This document shows, piece after piece, positions 48,271 through 60,750 of a stretch of DNA of 64,000 bases. Below the pieces are notes generated by a model. That model was given only the letters and a program-made list of their open reading frames with translations. It was not told the DNA's origin and did not search any database. The stretch is from NCBI GenBank assembly GCA_050084985.1, contig JBITNC010000001.1, forward strand, positions 97,278,001 through 97,342,000, written 5' to 3'. Made by a program: the position numbers and the translations under genes. The stretch comes from Nageia nagi (lineage: Eukaryota; Pinophyta). Within the stretch, counting starts at the first letter, position 1, and every line of letters starts with the position of its first letter.

Positions 48271-48310
48271 CTAGACCAAAAAAGGCCTTTTACAATGGGT
48301 CAAAACCCGT
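48271..48310 (+). mobile_element. CACTA-transposon-like terminus
   Basis: CACTAGACCAAAAAAGGCC and the following TTTTACAATGGGTC resemble the outer inverted repeat of plant CACTA elements (CACTA, a purine run, GGCCTTTTA). No inverted partner was found. A second same-orientation CACTAGACCAAAAA lies at about 58953. Confidence 0.35.
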
Positions 48311-48483
48311 ACCAAACAACTTTATTGGTTGGAAAATAGCCACCATAATTAGGGTGTCACTAAAATTCCTAACTTTATGGTGGTAGGTCAACCCCACTAG
48401 TATAAAGTCTAAATTCTCATTTCCTAAGCTCCTAAAAATATCCTTTGGGTATTTAAGGTAATTATGTGTACTTTCAACTAAAA

Positions 48484-48555
48484 CTACTTTCGAAGGGGGT
48501 TTAAACCTGCCATCAAAAGTACTTTTGGAGGGGGTTTATACATGTCATCAAATCC
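48484..48555. repeat. Tandem repeat, 2 x 36 bp
   Basis: CTTTCGAAGGGGGTTTAAAC and CTTTTGGAGGGGGTTTATAC, each followed by a (C/T)CATCAAA block, lie head to tail. Confidence 0.75.
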
Positions 48556-48610
48556 TTTCTATTTTAAACAAATACAAAAATACTCTATAATAATTATAGA
48601 GGCTATGCAT

Positions 48611-48849
48611 ACATTTCAAATGTTATAGATTCATCATATTGAACTATTTTTCAAGAATCTTGTATAATTATAGATGAAGAGATGGAGAAGGAGGTGCAAG
48701 AAGCATGAAAGAAGAAATATTTTAAGGAAATCCTTAAAGTATTTCTTCTTTCATACTTCTTGCACCTCCCTCTCCATATCTTCACTTTGTAATTGTACAT
48801 GTATTAAAAAGTAGTTCAATAAGATGACTCTATAGTATTAAAAATAATG
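48611..48849. ncRNA. Long foldback (hairpin) sequence, possible MIRNA-like or MITE-derived hairpin
   Basis: Left arm 48675-48728 and right arm 48731-48784 are reverse complements at 50 of 54 positions without indels, around a 2 nt spacer (TTTAAGGA-AA-TCCTTAAA). Complementarity continues outward, weaker and with small indels (TTGAACTA with TAGTTCAA; CATCATATTG with CAATAAGATG), to about 48611 and 48849. A transcript of either strand would form one long hairpin, as expected of a young MIRNA locus or a foldback MITE. Nothing shows it is transcribed. Confidence 0.6.
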
Positions 48850-49079
48850 TTTTTAGAAATACTACATCAATATACATAGGTAATTGTGTTTGAACACTTG
48901 ATAATATGATATCAAAAATTAATAACATTATCTATTTGTACAAATATTTAATAACAAAACTTTTTGAAAACATTAAATAAAATCAAGTTTACATGAATTA
49001 TATAATAAAATGGATTTTTAAAAGCCTTATAGATCAAAATTTTCACTCATATCATTAATAAATTCCAATAATCAATCTA

Positions 49080-49340
49080 ATTACATCTATATGAATTCTT
49101 GATTCCTCCATCTTTCATCAATGATCTTACTCTTTGAACATCATCCCAATTTCCCACTTCAGTATAAACATTTAAAATAAGAACATAAGAAGGAGCATAT
49201 TTAAGTTATAATAAAAAAGGGATTATTGCCACAAATTTTCCTATTTTTACATTATTATGTGATCTATAAGTACCAAGAAGACACATTTCCCATAGAATAC
49301 CCTGAACATCTCTTCCATGTTGAGCTTGCTTGGTATAAGT
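49080..49340 (-). pseudogene. PPR E-domain fragment
   Basis: WEMCLLGTYRSHNNVKIGKF, then YAPSYVLILNVYTEVGNWDD and VQRVRSLMKDGGIKNS: the E region of a PLS-class PPR protein (usual wording 'LLGACRIHNN...APYVLLSNIYA..GRWDDV..VR..MKDRGIKK'). It is the best-preserved of three copies in this cluster. Confidence 0.82.
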
Positions 49341-50689
49341 ATTTTGAGAATTTATTTGTAATAAATATAATCACCTAAGAATAATTTGAGCTTTTATTGA
49401 ATATGCCTTGCACATAAATAATCAACATAATAGATACTAATGCAAGAAAATTTATAAGTAATAATTATTGTGAAAAGCTACTCACCTCATCATCCTCATG
49501 GTCAGTATCAATAAAATCACCTCTCCCATGTCCATCAAAAAGTTCATCATCATCAAAGTCACTCATATCATCATCATACTCCATATTTAAATCTTATTGT
49601 TTAGTTCTTTATTGTGTCATCAACATGAAGATGCTACCAATAAGCATATCATAATAAAAATATTATAGTATATTCATTTGCAAGCAAAAGTAAACCCACT
49701 AAGTAATACAAAAATGCATAAGGACATTACCATAAGAATAGCTTCCATACTTATTTGCATGCCCTCTTTCATGTAGCTAGAAAATAAGCCAACAAGATCT
49801 TTTAGTCAAATGGAAAAAAATATTGCTAAATATAACATTTCACAAAAAGTAATTATAGATGCCTAAAAATGAATTATTATTTATTAAATAATTCATTTTA
49901 GATCCTCAATGATGTATTATGTCAAAAGGGGCTAAAAATACCCTAAGCTATGTAATTCATGTAATGGACCATTATATCATGACCTAGGGGTCAAATCTTG
50001 TAATAGAAGTGTTGTTATATAAATACATCAAAGAAAACACAATCTCACATAGGTATGGAGGGAGGATGAGCAAATAAAATATGTAATATCATATTCATTT
50101 GAATAAAGGTATTTTGTAACACCACCTATTTCTAAGTTGATATACCCTTCATCTTGTCTCATGCATTTCAATTTCTACTCATGGATATGCACATTTTAGG
50201 CTATTAACAGCATTTGTTGTGCATGAATGTTATTATTTTTGAATTTGGATCTCTAATACTCTTCATATGCTTCCATATATTTCAATTTGTGCATGTAATT
50301 CCACATCTCTAATAGTGTGTATTTCCTATAAATTGATGGTGTGATAATTTGACTCCCTAGAGCTCATTAATGATGAGAAGGTAGGTGTGTGACCACTCAT
50401 TTTGTATGTACTCCAAACACTCTATTCATTTATGAGGTTTATACATTAGTTAGAGATCATATATAGCTTGTATAACCTCAAATAACATATTATATATTGT
50501 AAATAATATTAATGAATTATTTATTTAATACATTATTTATGGTCTACAATAACAAATCATATACCTAATTTTCTAGATCTCCTACTCAACTCTAAAATAT
50601 TATTTATTTAATAGAACATAACAAATAAGATATGAATAACCCTTAAACATACAAATAAGATACAAACCATACACCTAGTTTTCTAGATC

Positions 50690-50840
50690 ATAACTACTCA
50701 CTTCAACATAAACATTTGAAATAAGAACATAAGATGGAACATATTTATACTCCAACAAAAAAATAATTGTTTATACGAATTCCTTATTCTTACATTCTTA
50801 TGTGATATAAAAGTATCAAGCAATTACATTATGGATATCT
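50690..50840 (-). pseudogene. PPR E-domain fragment, badly decayed
   Basis: Nucleotide similarity to 49140-49215 and 52185-52250 (ATAAACATTTGAAATAAGAAC, ATAAGATGGAACATATTTA) identifies it. The protein is mostly lost. Confidence 0.55.
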
Positions 50841-51970
50841 TGGTAATGAAAATCAAATCTTCCTCAAGATAGCTTACATGAAAAACTAAATTTACATGAA
50901 TTATATAATAAAATTGATTTTTAGAAGCCATATATATTGTAATTTTCACTTCTATATTTAAATAATTCCAACAATCAAATTTGGTCAATAATTTTTAGTA
51001 GGTATATATACAAAACATGGTCTAACTCTACCCAAAATATACATAGGTAGTTATGTTCACTTCACAATATGATATTAGTAATCAACAACATTATCTATTT
51101 GTTTAAATATTTAATAACACATTTTGAAAAATAAAATACAATATAGTTTCCTTTCTACATAAAAGCATGCACCATGTCATTGTGAAAGAGTCTTTAAATC
51201 TTACATTACTTTACATCAGTAATAATCTCCAAAAGAACATTCTCCTGCATCAATATATATAGATAATTTCATGTACTTGACAATATTTGTATAAGTATTT
51301 AATAATAACAATTTTTGAAAAAATGAAATGAAACATGGTTTTCGTTCTACCTGAAAGCATGCACCATGTCATTGTGTAACTTTAGATCTTGCATTACTTT
51401 GCATCACCAATAATCTTCACAAGAACATTCTCCATGTTTGAAATCATAAAATCAATTTACATCCCTCAGAACAACTCCCCTTGCAACAACAACCTAGAAA
51501 CATGTCATGGAGTTTTTATAAGAAAATCATTTTATGTTGTGTTCCTTGGAGGAAACCCAAATTTACATGAATTATGTAATAAAATGGATTATTGAAAGCC
51601 TTATAGACTAGAATTTTCACTTTTGTTACTAAATAATTTCAAATGGTCAAATGTGGAAAATAATTTTAGTAGTTAAATATACAAACAATGATCTAATTTC
51701 ACCCAAAAAATTATCTTAGTATGTTTATCTAGAGATAATACAATAACTACATCAACCTAAAGAATTCAAATAATCAAAGTAATGACATGATATTTTGTAA
51801 CTAAAGAATTTTAGACTTTTCACTTTTATTATTAAATATTTCAAATAATAAAATTTGGGCAATAATTTTTAGTAATTAAATGTGCAAAATATGATCTAAT
51901 TCCACCCAAAAATTCTTCTTTTTTTTATCCATTGATATTGCAAAATCTACATCAACTTATAAAGAAATTA

Positions 51971-52290
51971 CTATATATAATTTGAGCCTAGATGGCTGAT
52001 GCAAATATAGGCACAAGATATTAGAATTAATACAAACAAAATGACCGCATAAAATGATAATGAAAAAGAGAAAAGTACAAGAAAAGTGTGTACCCTTTTA
52101 TCAACTTCAATCCAACTACATCTAGGTGTCTTCTTAATTCCTCTATCTTTCATCAATGTCCTTAATGTTTGCACATTATCCTAGCTTCCCACTACAACAT
52201 AAATATTTGAAATAAGAATATAAGATGAAGCATATTTAGGATCCAATAAAAAGTGATCTATAGGCACCAAGCAGATACATACACACACCC
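51971..52290 (-). pseudogene. PPR E-domain fragment with intact C-terminal block
   Basis: LGAYRSLFIG, then after frame changes VQTLRTLMKDRGIKKTPRCS and WIEVDKRVHTFLV. This is the end of the E motif ('KKTPGCSWIEV...VH.F'). Confidence 0.82.
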
Positions 52291-52810
52291 AATTCAAGTT
52301 TTATGGGAATTGTGGTAGTGAAAATCAAAGCTTCCTTAAGATATCCTACAAGAAAAACTAAATTTACATGAATTATATAATAAAATTGATATTTAAAATC
52401 TTTATAGAGTAGACTTTTCACTTTATCATTAAATAATCCTAATAATTAAATCTAGACAATAATTTTTAGTAGTTAAATATACAAAAAATGGTATAATTCC
52501 ATCCAAAATATTCTTGGTATGGTTATCCATAGATAGTGCAAACTTTGCATCAATCAACAACATTATCTATTTTTCTGTAGTTACATTCACTTGATAATAT
52601 GATGTCAATAATCAACAACATTATTTATTTCTACAAATATTTAATAACAAATTTTTTTGAAAAAATAAAATGAAACATAGTTTCCTTTCTACCTAAAATC
52701 ATGCACCATATCATTGTGCAAGACTTTTTATATATTGTATTACTTTGCATAAACAATAATCTCTAGAAGAACATTCTCCATGTTTGAAACGATGAATCGG
52801 TTCACATCCA

Positions 52811-54030
52811 TCACAACAATGTCACTTGTAATAGTAAAGCTATAACATATAAAATTAAGAGAAACAATATAGAAGAAGAAACCATTTGAATTAATACAAA
52901 TATAATAGAAATATGAAAACTAATAAAATAAATATTATCCATTTTAAGTACTTGTGTAAAATATTTTATCCCAATTTTATTCCAGCAAATTTGTTGTCTC
53001 AACAACATCCCCCTCAACAAAATGAATTGCACTACCATATAAATATTATGGTATAAGTTTGGCAAGAAAAGAAGTTTTTGCATGGGTTATTTTTTGATGG
53101 TTTCAAAACCACTACATTACCTATCATAATGGCTTTGATCCATAGATAACACTAAACAAACCAAAAAACTTAGTATCTCTCTCTTTTATATATACACACA
53201 TAAAATAAATCAATGACTCAATATTTTTATAGGAAAGGAACTTAATTGCTATGAACCAAATAAAAATCATTAAAAAAATATGATTGCAATAGTCAACAAT
53301 AGTGATATCAAGGGAATTATAATCCCCTAAATTCTATATTTGTTAACAACATTATATTTCCCTTAAATTTTCAATATACAACATGCAATGTTAAGGTTAT
53401 TGTGTACTAGTTGATTCTAAGATTCACAAGCACAATACTATATAATTTATGTTGCTTGAAAGCCCAAAGATAAACATGAGACAAATATAACAATCTAAAT
53501 GAATGTTTTACAAAGACTTAATAACTATAGGGCAATCAATTTAAATACAACTAAATATAAGCAATGCACATCTAAGTATCAACATATAACCATCATGAAT
53601 ACCTTTAGAAAAATTATAATCTCTAAAGTAGATAAATAGCATCAACAAATGTGACAAAAAAATCTCAATGATGGAAAATTATATGGGAAAACAATCCAAA
53701 AACAATAGAGCAATCCATTAGGAATAAGTCGATATATTTTTTTTTAATGATGATAACCTCTAGCAAATTCTCTAATAGAAATTAAAAATTGATTAAGCAA
53801 CTAAAGACAATCTTAGTTGTGTTAGGCTTGGATGTGTTACAAGGGACCCTAATGGTATCATGCTCTTACTAAATATAAGAAAGGGTTACACTACATCATG
53901 AAGGCACTTGTAAAATTTCATATTGTGAAAGTGGGATTGTATCTTATTCCACCATATTTATAGGTTTAATAGCGAAGTGGTATCAAATAACTAATAATAA
54001 AATTAAGAATAATGGTTTATCATTTGAGTT
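52811..54030. other. Unclassified AT-rich sequence
   Basis: No supported gene. A 90-codon minus-strand frame (53083-52811) is hydrophobic but resembles nothing I know. Confidence 0.4.
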
Positions 54031-55160
54031 GTAATACATATGATATTGACATGTGGGGTGAAAAAGTGCCTCTCTATACCTTCTTCAATAACTCCCACAA
54101 TGATAAATGTTGTAAGAAAGCTAGCAAAAGTTACAGAGTCTAGCTTTACATCTAACAATTATATTTGCTTAAAAGTCTTAAAGGCCTTCTCAGCAAACCC
54201 ATTTTGTGTATATTATGTAATCATGCATCTTGTAAAATAATTCATGGACCTTGTGTATTCTTCCACATTTTGAATACATGTCTATCAAGGCATTCACAAC
54301 CATAATATTTGATGAAAAACCATTTTCAAATACTCTTTTATGGATTTCCATACCTTCTTCAAGAGCTTCCATGATGGAAAATGTTGAATCTAGTTTTACA
54401 CTTGATAATTGCATTTGCTTCAAAGTATCTAAGACCTCAAAAACCACATTTTGTGCATATCATGTGATCATGCATCTTTTCAAATAACTCCTAGGCCTTG
54501 TGTATTCTTCCACATTTTGAATACATGTTTATTATGGCATTTGCAACCATAATATTTAATTAAAAACCATTTCAACTACTCTTTTATGGATTTCCATACC
54601 TTATTCAAGAGCTCCCATGGTGGCACATGTTGGAAAAAGTTGTCAAAGGTTATGGATTTAGGTTATACACCTGATAACTGCATTTTCTTAAAAATCTCTA
54701 AGGCCTTCTTAGAAAACTTGTTTTATGCATATCCTACAATCATACATCTTATAAAACAATTCTCAAGTCTTGTGTATTTTTCCATATTTTTCATACATGT
54801 CTATCAAGGCATTCACAACCATAATATTTGTTGAAAAACATTTTCAACTACTCTTTGATGGATGTGCATACCTTCCTTAAGAGCTCCAATGGTGGAACAT
54901 GTTGGAAGAAAGCTAGAAAAGGTTACAGAGTCTTGTTTTATAGTTGATAATTTATTTGCTTAAAAATCTCTAGGGCCTTCTAATAAAAACCATTTTATGC
55001 ATATCCTATGATCATTACAATTCATAAGACTACATCTCGATGAGGTATTTTATCAAACAATATGCTTTCCTTCTCTATAGTTTCACATTTTGCATATATA
55101 TCTCCTAGGGTACTCATAACTATAACATCTAATAAAAATTTGCTTTTAAAGAGTCTTTTA
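54030..55160 (-). pseudogene. PLS-class PPR pseudogene with repeated modules
   Basis: Four similar modules of about 250-275 bp. The clearest (54447-54190) reads LDTLKQMQLSSVKLDSTFS, MEALEEGMEIHKRVFENGFS and NALIDMYSKCGRIHKVHELF, an L-S-P run of a PLS PPR protein. The anchor TTCACAACCATAATATTTG on the plus strand (the 'NIMVVNA' codons) recurs near 54295, 54540 and 54812. Stops and frameshifts interrupt every module. The orientation matches the E-domain pieces at 49-52 kb, so these could once have been one gene or duplicates. Confidence 0.85.
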
Positions 55161-55660
55161 TATATTTATAAACCATGTTATGAATCTCCCTGTTTGGTGC
55201 ATGCTCTAAGGATGCTCAAAAAGGTGAATTGATATTTTTGGACTATTATTATTTCTTGTTGCATTTAAGTCGAGCTTTTATTCATTTATACAATCAACAA
55301 CTTCATGGGTATCTACCAAACTTCTGCAGTTGACATACATCTGTATAAGCCTATGTTGCAAAAATTTGAGCATGGACCAAATAAATTTAAGTCCAATGAT
55401 GTTGATAAGTGAATGGAGGAGCTTATCCTCTATAAGGCATTATTTTCATTGTAGGAATTGAAGACATGTTCAAGATCATAGAGAATAACATGCATATGTA
55501 TTTGTAGCAAGTAAAATATGCATTACATCCTTCAACTTCCCATCTCAATATAATTTTGTGAGTAATATTCATATCATTTTGGTGGGTAAGTGATGATATT
55601 GTATGATTGTGAAAATATAAATAATAAAATATCATCACCTTCCAAAGAGAAGGAGGTGGA
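55160..55660. other. Unclassified sequence
   Basis: No supported feature. Confidence 0.4.
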
Positions 55661-55666
55661 GGTGTT

Positions 55667-55780
55667 ATTATGACCATATATATCTACCTCTATTAATATA
55701 TGATTTTGATTATAGAGGTGCCTATATTATGACCATCTATATCTACCTCTATTAATATATGATTTTGATTATAGAGGTAC
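55667..55780. repeat. Tandem duplication, 2 x 59 bp
   Basis: ATTATGACCAT(A/C)TATATCT opens copies at 55667 and 55726; the shared end reads GATTTTGATTATAGAGGT. Confidence 0.9.
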
Positions 55781-57300
55781 ATATATAAACCCTACAAATC
55801 CCTAAGAAAATTGTGAGACCAAAAAAATTTTGCAAGTTTGCCCACCTACCCAAATTTTAAAAGAGCTACGTATGTCAAATTTTTGAAAGGAATTAAGAGG
55901 TAGTTTTTTCCCATCACCTTATGATTTATGGTGGAGGGTTAAAACCACCTCATAAAACCCACTACCAACCATATATGGTGGTGACTTACTTATGCCCCCT
56001 AAAACCCATCTCAAATTGGCCACCAATGTGAACTAACATGAGTGGTATGAGTAAGATGTGTAATATGATGGTTGGAAGTGGAGTATTGTGTTTGTGATGT
56101 GGGGTGGTAAGATTTTAGTAATTATAATGAGTGCAATTGGATGGTGGTACTACATGGCAAAATGTGTGGACATAGATAGGTTATGGTGGGACCAAGTAAG
56201 GGTTTATGCAATGGCATGGTTAAGTGAGGAATTAAATCATGAGGTAAAATGAGAGTGGTATCTTGTAGGATGTATTCCTATAGAAGGAGGAAATAAGTCT
56301 CTTGTAAGAAGGATACAAGGGTAATTAAAATGACAATTCATGTGGGAAAGACTTATTTTCATAGGAGATAAAAATATGGCATCTAAAGGATAATAAATTT
56401 TGATCATAGAGTGAATATTTGTATTACATAAAACTTATGAATATAGAATATATAGTGACATGCTTGCATTGGTAGATAAGGTTGAGAAAAGATTTCATTT
56501 CCTACAAAATAAAAATATTTGATTAGAGTGGGAATATAATTACCAATAAATTACTTTCAGTTATACCTCATACTAGAGATTCGCAAATTATTTTCATCCA
56601 TGTAAATTATTTATTTTTTATTAACAAAAGTAAATATCAAATGTGATTGGTGGAACCTTGTTTCACTAGGGAAATCTTTGAATTATAGTAACAAGCCCTA
56701 ATAAAGGGTTCTCTAGATAAGGGCTTATTGTACAATTTGAGTTTGTGTTTTTTTTTTTCATTAGGGGAAGATGTTCTATATAAATATTATGTAGCTTGAT
56801 AGCTCCATTATTATATATTAAGTTAACCTCATAAGGGACTAACAAATAATTCTAGAGATTCCCTTTACAATCCATGTAGTTTGAGTCAAATAGAAGTACT
56901 CAATCTCCAAGTTGAAAGTGTTTATCTTTGAGGAAGTGATAATGCCATCATTATTTATGGTTATATATCATATTCAAATGTTGTAGGTATCTAAGGTGTA
57001 TCTCATCTAAGAAGTGCAATTGATCAATACATAATTTATATACCTTTATCAAGTCCATATCAAGCTAGAATGTAGTTCACAAGGTATGAATATTAAATTT
57101 TATGAGTAGGACATTTTCCCATTGACAAGTTAATAGGGAGTGAGTCTTGTACCTATTTTACTTATAATATTATAGGCCCATACAATCTCTAGTAGGTGCT
57201 ACACCTAATCCTTTTTATGTAATGTTATTATATTAGTAAGGATATTCTTATTGGTTTGACAGGGGCTTGATTGCCTTACAAAGTCTAGACCCTATTATTT
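55781..57300. other. Sequence downstream of the second gypsy relic
   Basis: It contains a less AT-rich, purine-rich stretch at 56030-56330 and decayed sequence that may include the end of the gypsy pol frame or its LTR. No LTR partner was found. Confidence 0.35.
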
Positions 57301-57499
57301 TTCAAATGGTTCAATGGATAACTAGGGTTTGAGAGGCATTTATTTTATTTTGATGGTTCATCCACCATTTGGAACTTATTACAACAACTAACATAGATGG
57401 TTGAATCTCTAAAAATAGTCTATTAATATTCATTTGTAGATAAGAATTTCAATGTTATACTTTTTTCTACAAAGTGGTTTCTACATGGTTCATCCTCTT

Positions 57500-58950
57500 A
57501 GATACATCTTCACATGATATTATTAGTTTTATTCTTGAAAAAATACTCACATATCAAGTTGCAAGCATTACTTTTATGAATTAGTCTATATTTATCCTTG
57601 TAGGAGAAGTGTTTTGGTAGTTTTCCTATAACTAGGTAGTTTTCCAAATTGAAAAACAAGGAGATTTGTACTATGACAATAAAGAAGTGTTCATATTGGA
57701 AATAATCATGAATATTTTGATTATCTATAATATTATTCAATTTGGATACCTAAAGTTAAAAATAATATTATATTTACCTAGTTTATCAATTATAGTAATG
57801 TCAAATTATTATGGGAGTAATAACCATATGATAGTCTTACCATTTAGAAGTGTTTTGTTCATCAGGTACCCAATAGATAAATGATATAATTTATTTATTA
57901 CATACATAAATATAAGGAAATTTTTTTGTAACTATATAATTAATTTATGTACATGTCATATTATTGTTGATATAATAGATTATGTATGATTCCTATCCAT
58001 CTTTCTAGCCCAAAACTACTCCTAATACTATATCAAAGATATTGGTATAAATGTGGAATGGTTGTACCCAATTAGGTCATATTAAAATAAATGTTATAAT
58101 GAGTTGTATATTTATGAACTTGAAGGACTTTCAATATTTAAATGTCCAAATGAATTCATTATATTTACATAAGAGATCAAAAAATGGTGAAATAAGCTTA
58201 CTAAATTTTTTGATAAATCTCTTATAGTAGCTAACATGTACCAGGAAACTCCTAACATCATTTTACTTATATGATATGGGTAAATATTATATGATATCAA
58301 ATTTTGTAGGATCCACACTAATTCTTGTAGGTGAAATATGGTGCCCTGGGACAATTCATTCAGTCATCATCATATGACATTTTTCATGGCTCAAAGATAG
58401 ATTGGTTTCCTAATATCTCTATAATAGTTTTTCTAGATTATTCCAAAAAAATCAAAAGTGTATCCATACATTATAAAATAATCTATATAAAATTCTACAT
58501 AATCACTCTTAAGATCAAAAAATATGTTCAATACTACTCTTTGAAATATTATTGGGGCATTACACAAGCCAAATGGTAATACTTTATAAGTGAAAGTGCC
58601 CCATGGATAAATGAAAGTTATTTTATCCTAATATTTTAATGAAATTGGTTTTTATTGTAACCATTAAATCCATCTAGGAATGAAACATAATTTTTACTTG
58701 AAATTATATCCAAAGCTTAATCAATGAAAGGCAATCTGAAGTGACCTTTTTGGTGGCCTTATTCAAATACCTATAATCAACATAGATCCTTTGTGTTCAT
58801 TATTTTTAGGTATAAAAAATAATTGGAGGATCCATTATATTTATGATATGGGATGTATGAAACTAGCTCTTATTAATTTCTATAGTTCATCCTTGATAAT
58901 ATCTTTCATGGGTGGATTCATCCTCCTTTGAGTCTTTATGATCAATTGGA
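57500..58950 (-). pseudogene. Second Ty3/gypsy pol relic (RT, RNase H, integrase start)
   Basis: RT: RRMNPPMKDIIKDEL (58930-58880), TFIYPWGTFTYKVLPFGLCN (58619-58560), LGHHISPTRISVDPTK and NDVRSFLVHVSYYKRFIKKF; then PNWVQPFHIYTN for RNase H. At 57740-57510, GKLPKHFSYKDKYRLIHKS matches the region just before the integrase zinc finger. The wording (YPWGTF, LPFGLCNAP, VRSFLGH) differs from the Tat-type element, so this is another gypsy lineage. No LTRs were found; stops and frameshifts are abundant. Confidence 0.85.
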
Positions 58951-59670
58951 CACACTAGACCAAAAAGGGAATTTAGTCATAGTTTATAATTACCCTAAAT
59001 CCCTTTATAAGTGGTTATCCATATGTTGCATATGAATAATACAAATAGTTGATTCCTATAGCAATAATTAATAATCTCTCACGTATAGTTGCATAAACTA
59101 CCACAGAAGGACATAAGGAGGCAACTATTAATTATCCCCTTAAACTATAAAGTGGCAATTTAAAATTGCCACCTAATAATTACTTTGTTAAATAAGGTGT
59201 AATCAGAAGTATTCTTCCATTAGAAAACTTGATAGAAGAATGTTTCCAAACTACATCTTCCTTGGTTACTCGTGGTACATTGCCCTACGAGTCTACTTGT
59301 ATAGCTCAATCTTAGTGTGTCTCATGGGGTCCCAAAGGATGGTCCAATGGAACTAACTAATTACCATTTAATATCTTACCTTACTCATCCTATTCTAAGA
59401 CTAGCAACACCCAAAGGAGTGCCTAACCACACCTCTATAGTGGACTAGTCCATGGATATCTAATGTCCTACCTTTTTCATACTTATACCAAACCTATCAA
59501 AAAGTGATGAACTTCTATTAATAAAATTTGAATCATTTAGTATAATTATGTAATTCTTGATCCTACATGTATTCTTGATTGTTAGAGCATATTTTTAGAT
59601 CATATTTTAATCTTATTATGCTTACCTTTGTGTTCATATTCCATTTACATTATATAATCTTCATGTCAAA
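58951..59670. other. Sequence upstream of the gypsy relic
   Basis: It starts with a CACTAGACCAAAAA word (about 58953) and includes the perfect palindrome GTGGCAATTTAAAATTGCCAC as 10 bp arms around one base (about 59152-59172). It may include decayed protease sequence of the gypsy element; I could not confirm that. Confidence 0.4.
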
Positions 59671-59676
59671 AAATAG

Positions 59677-59993
59677 GACCCAAAGATGATGATTGTTGTA
59701 AAAAACCTATCAAAAAATCATAAACTACCTTTTTCATACAATCAAATCACTATTAAACCAAAGGAGATACCAAACATCATAATTTGGAGTTTAATATACT
59801 AAATTTATGAAAATCATGTGCTTATAGAAAAAAAACCCAAGGGGTGATGATTGTTGTAAAAAATATGTCAAAAAATCATAAAATTACTTTTTCATACAAT
59901 CAGACCATCATTGAACCAAATAATGTGCTTGATATCATAATTTGGAGTTTAATGTACCAACTTTATAAAAAGCATATGCTTGTAAAAAAAGGA
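59677..59993. repeat. Tandem duplication, period 158 bp
   Basis: The anchor GATGATTGTTGTAAAAAA lies at 59688 and 59846, with CATAATTTGGAGTTTAAT in both copies. Divergence is moderate. Confidence 0.88.
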
Positions 59994-60111
59994 ACCTAAA
60001 AGATATCTCAAAATGGGGCACAAAAATTGGCTTAGAGAAGAAAAGTAACTATCCAATCCAAAAATATTTCAAATGTCAAAAATCAATCCAAAAATGATAA
60101 GTTGGACTCAT

Positions 60112-60750
60112 CCACCATATGTTTTGAAATGATGTAATTATATCACATTATATTAAATGATCTAAATACATTATATGATCCAAAAACTAGCTTTGAGAAG
60201 AAAAGAAACTATTTAACCCAGAAATTTTCCAAGCATCAAAACCAATTGAAAAGTGATATGAAATAGTCAATGTTGTTGATGGCTACAACAAGGATGCCCT
60301 TAAACTCTTTTATTTGATGAACACTTTGGAACCAAACCTAACAACATAATCTTTGTATATGCTCTATTTGCTAGCAGTTATGTAGGTCTAGGGATGAGGG
60401 TTGTAAATACTTTAATAGCATGAGTGACTCTTATTGCTTTATTCCTAGGATGAATCATTATACATGCATTATGTGGGGATACTCAAAGAACAAAATACTC
60501 AAAATACACCACATGGTATAAAATGATGATATGAAATAATCTAAAAATACCATATGACATTAAATGATATAAATGCATAGATATATGATATCAAATTATG
60601 TATTTACACCATATATGCATGAAATGATGTAACTACACCATATGATATGAAATGATTCAAGTGCACCATATGATATAAAATGATCTAAATGTACCAACAT
60701 ATGATATGAAAGAATCTAAGTACACCATATGGTCTAGAATGATGTAAACA
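60112..60750. repeat. Degenerate minisatellite of CACCATATGATATGAAATGA units
   Basis: About ten imperfect units of roughly 33 bp at 60500-60750, with two more near 60112-60180. The core CATATGATATGAAATGAT-TAA varies by substitution and small indels. A PPR fragment (60270-60480) lies between the two parts. Confidence 0.8.

Larger units (their letters stand above)
48870..52800. repeat. Four diverged copies of a flank module linked to PPR 3' ends
   Basis: The anchor (A)AATTTACATGAATTAT followed by AATAAAAT-GATT recurs at about 48985, 50888, 51559 and 52359, each time followed by similar ACTTTT-AT and AATAATTTTTAGTAG blocks. A second anchor, CATGCACCATGTCATTGTG, occurs at about 51165, 51358 and 52700. 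PPR C-terminal relics precede several copies. This points to repeated segmental duplication of a PPR 3' end with its flank. Confidence 0.75.

Noticed and set aside
52811-53083. 90-codon hydrophobic minus-strand frame, possible membrane protein
   Set aside because: Hydrophobicity is expected from AT-rich codons. No homology, and its surroundings are relics.
55880-56020. Opposite end of a CACTA element starting at 48271
   Set aside because: Local GGTGG/CCACC words suggested subterminal repeats, but no inverted copy of the terminus was found.
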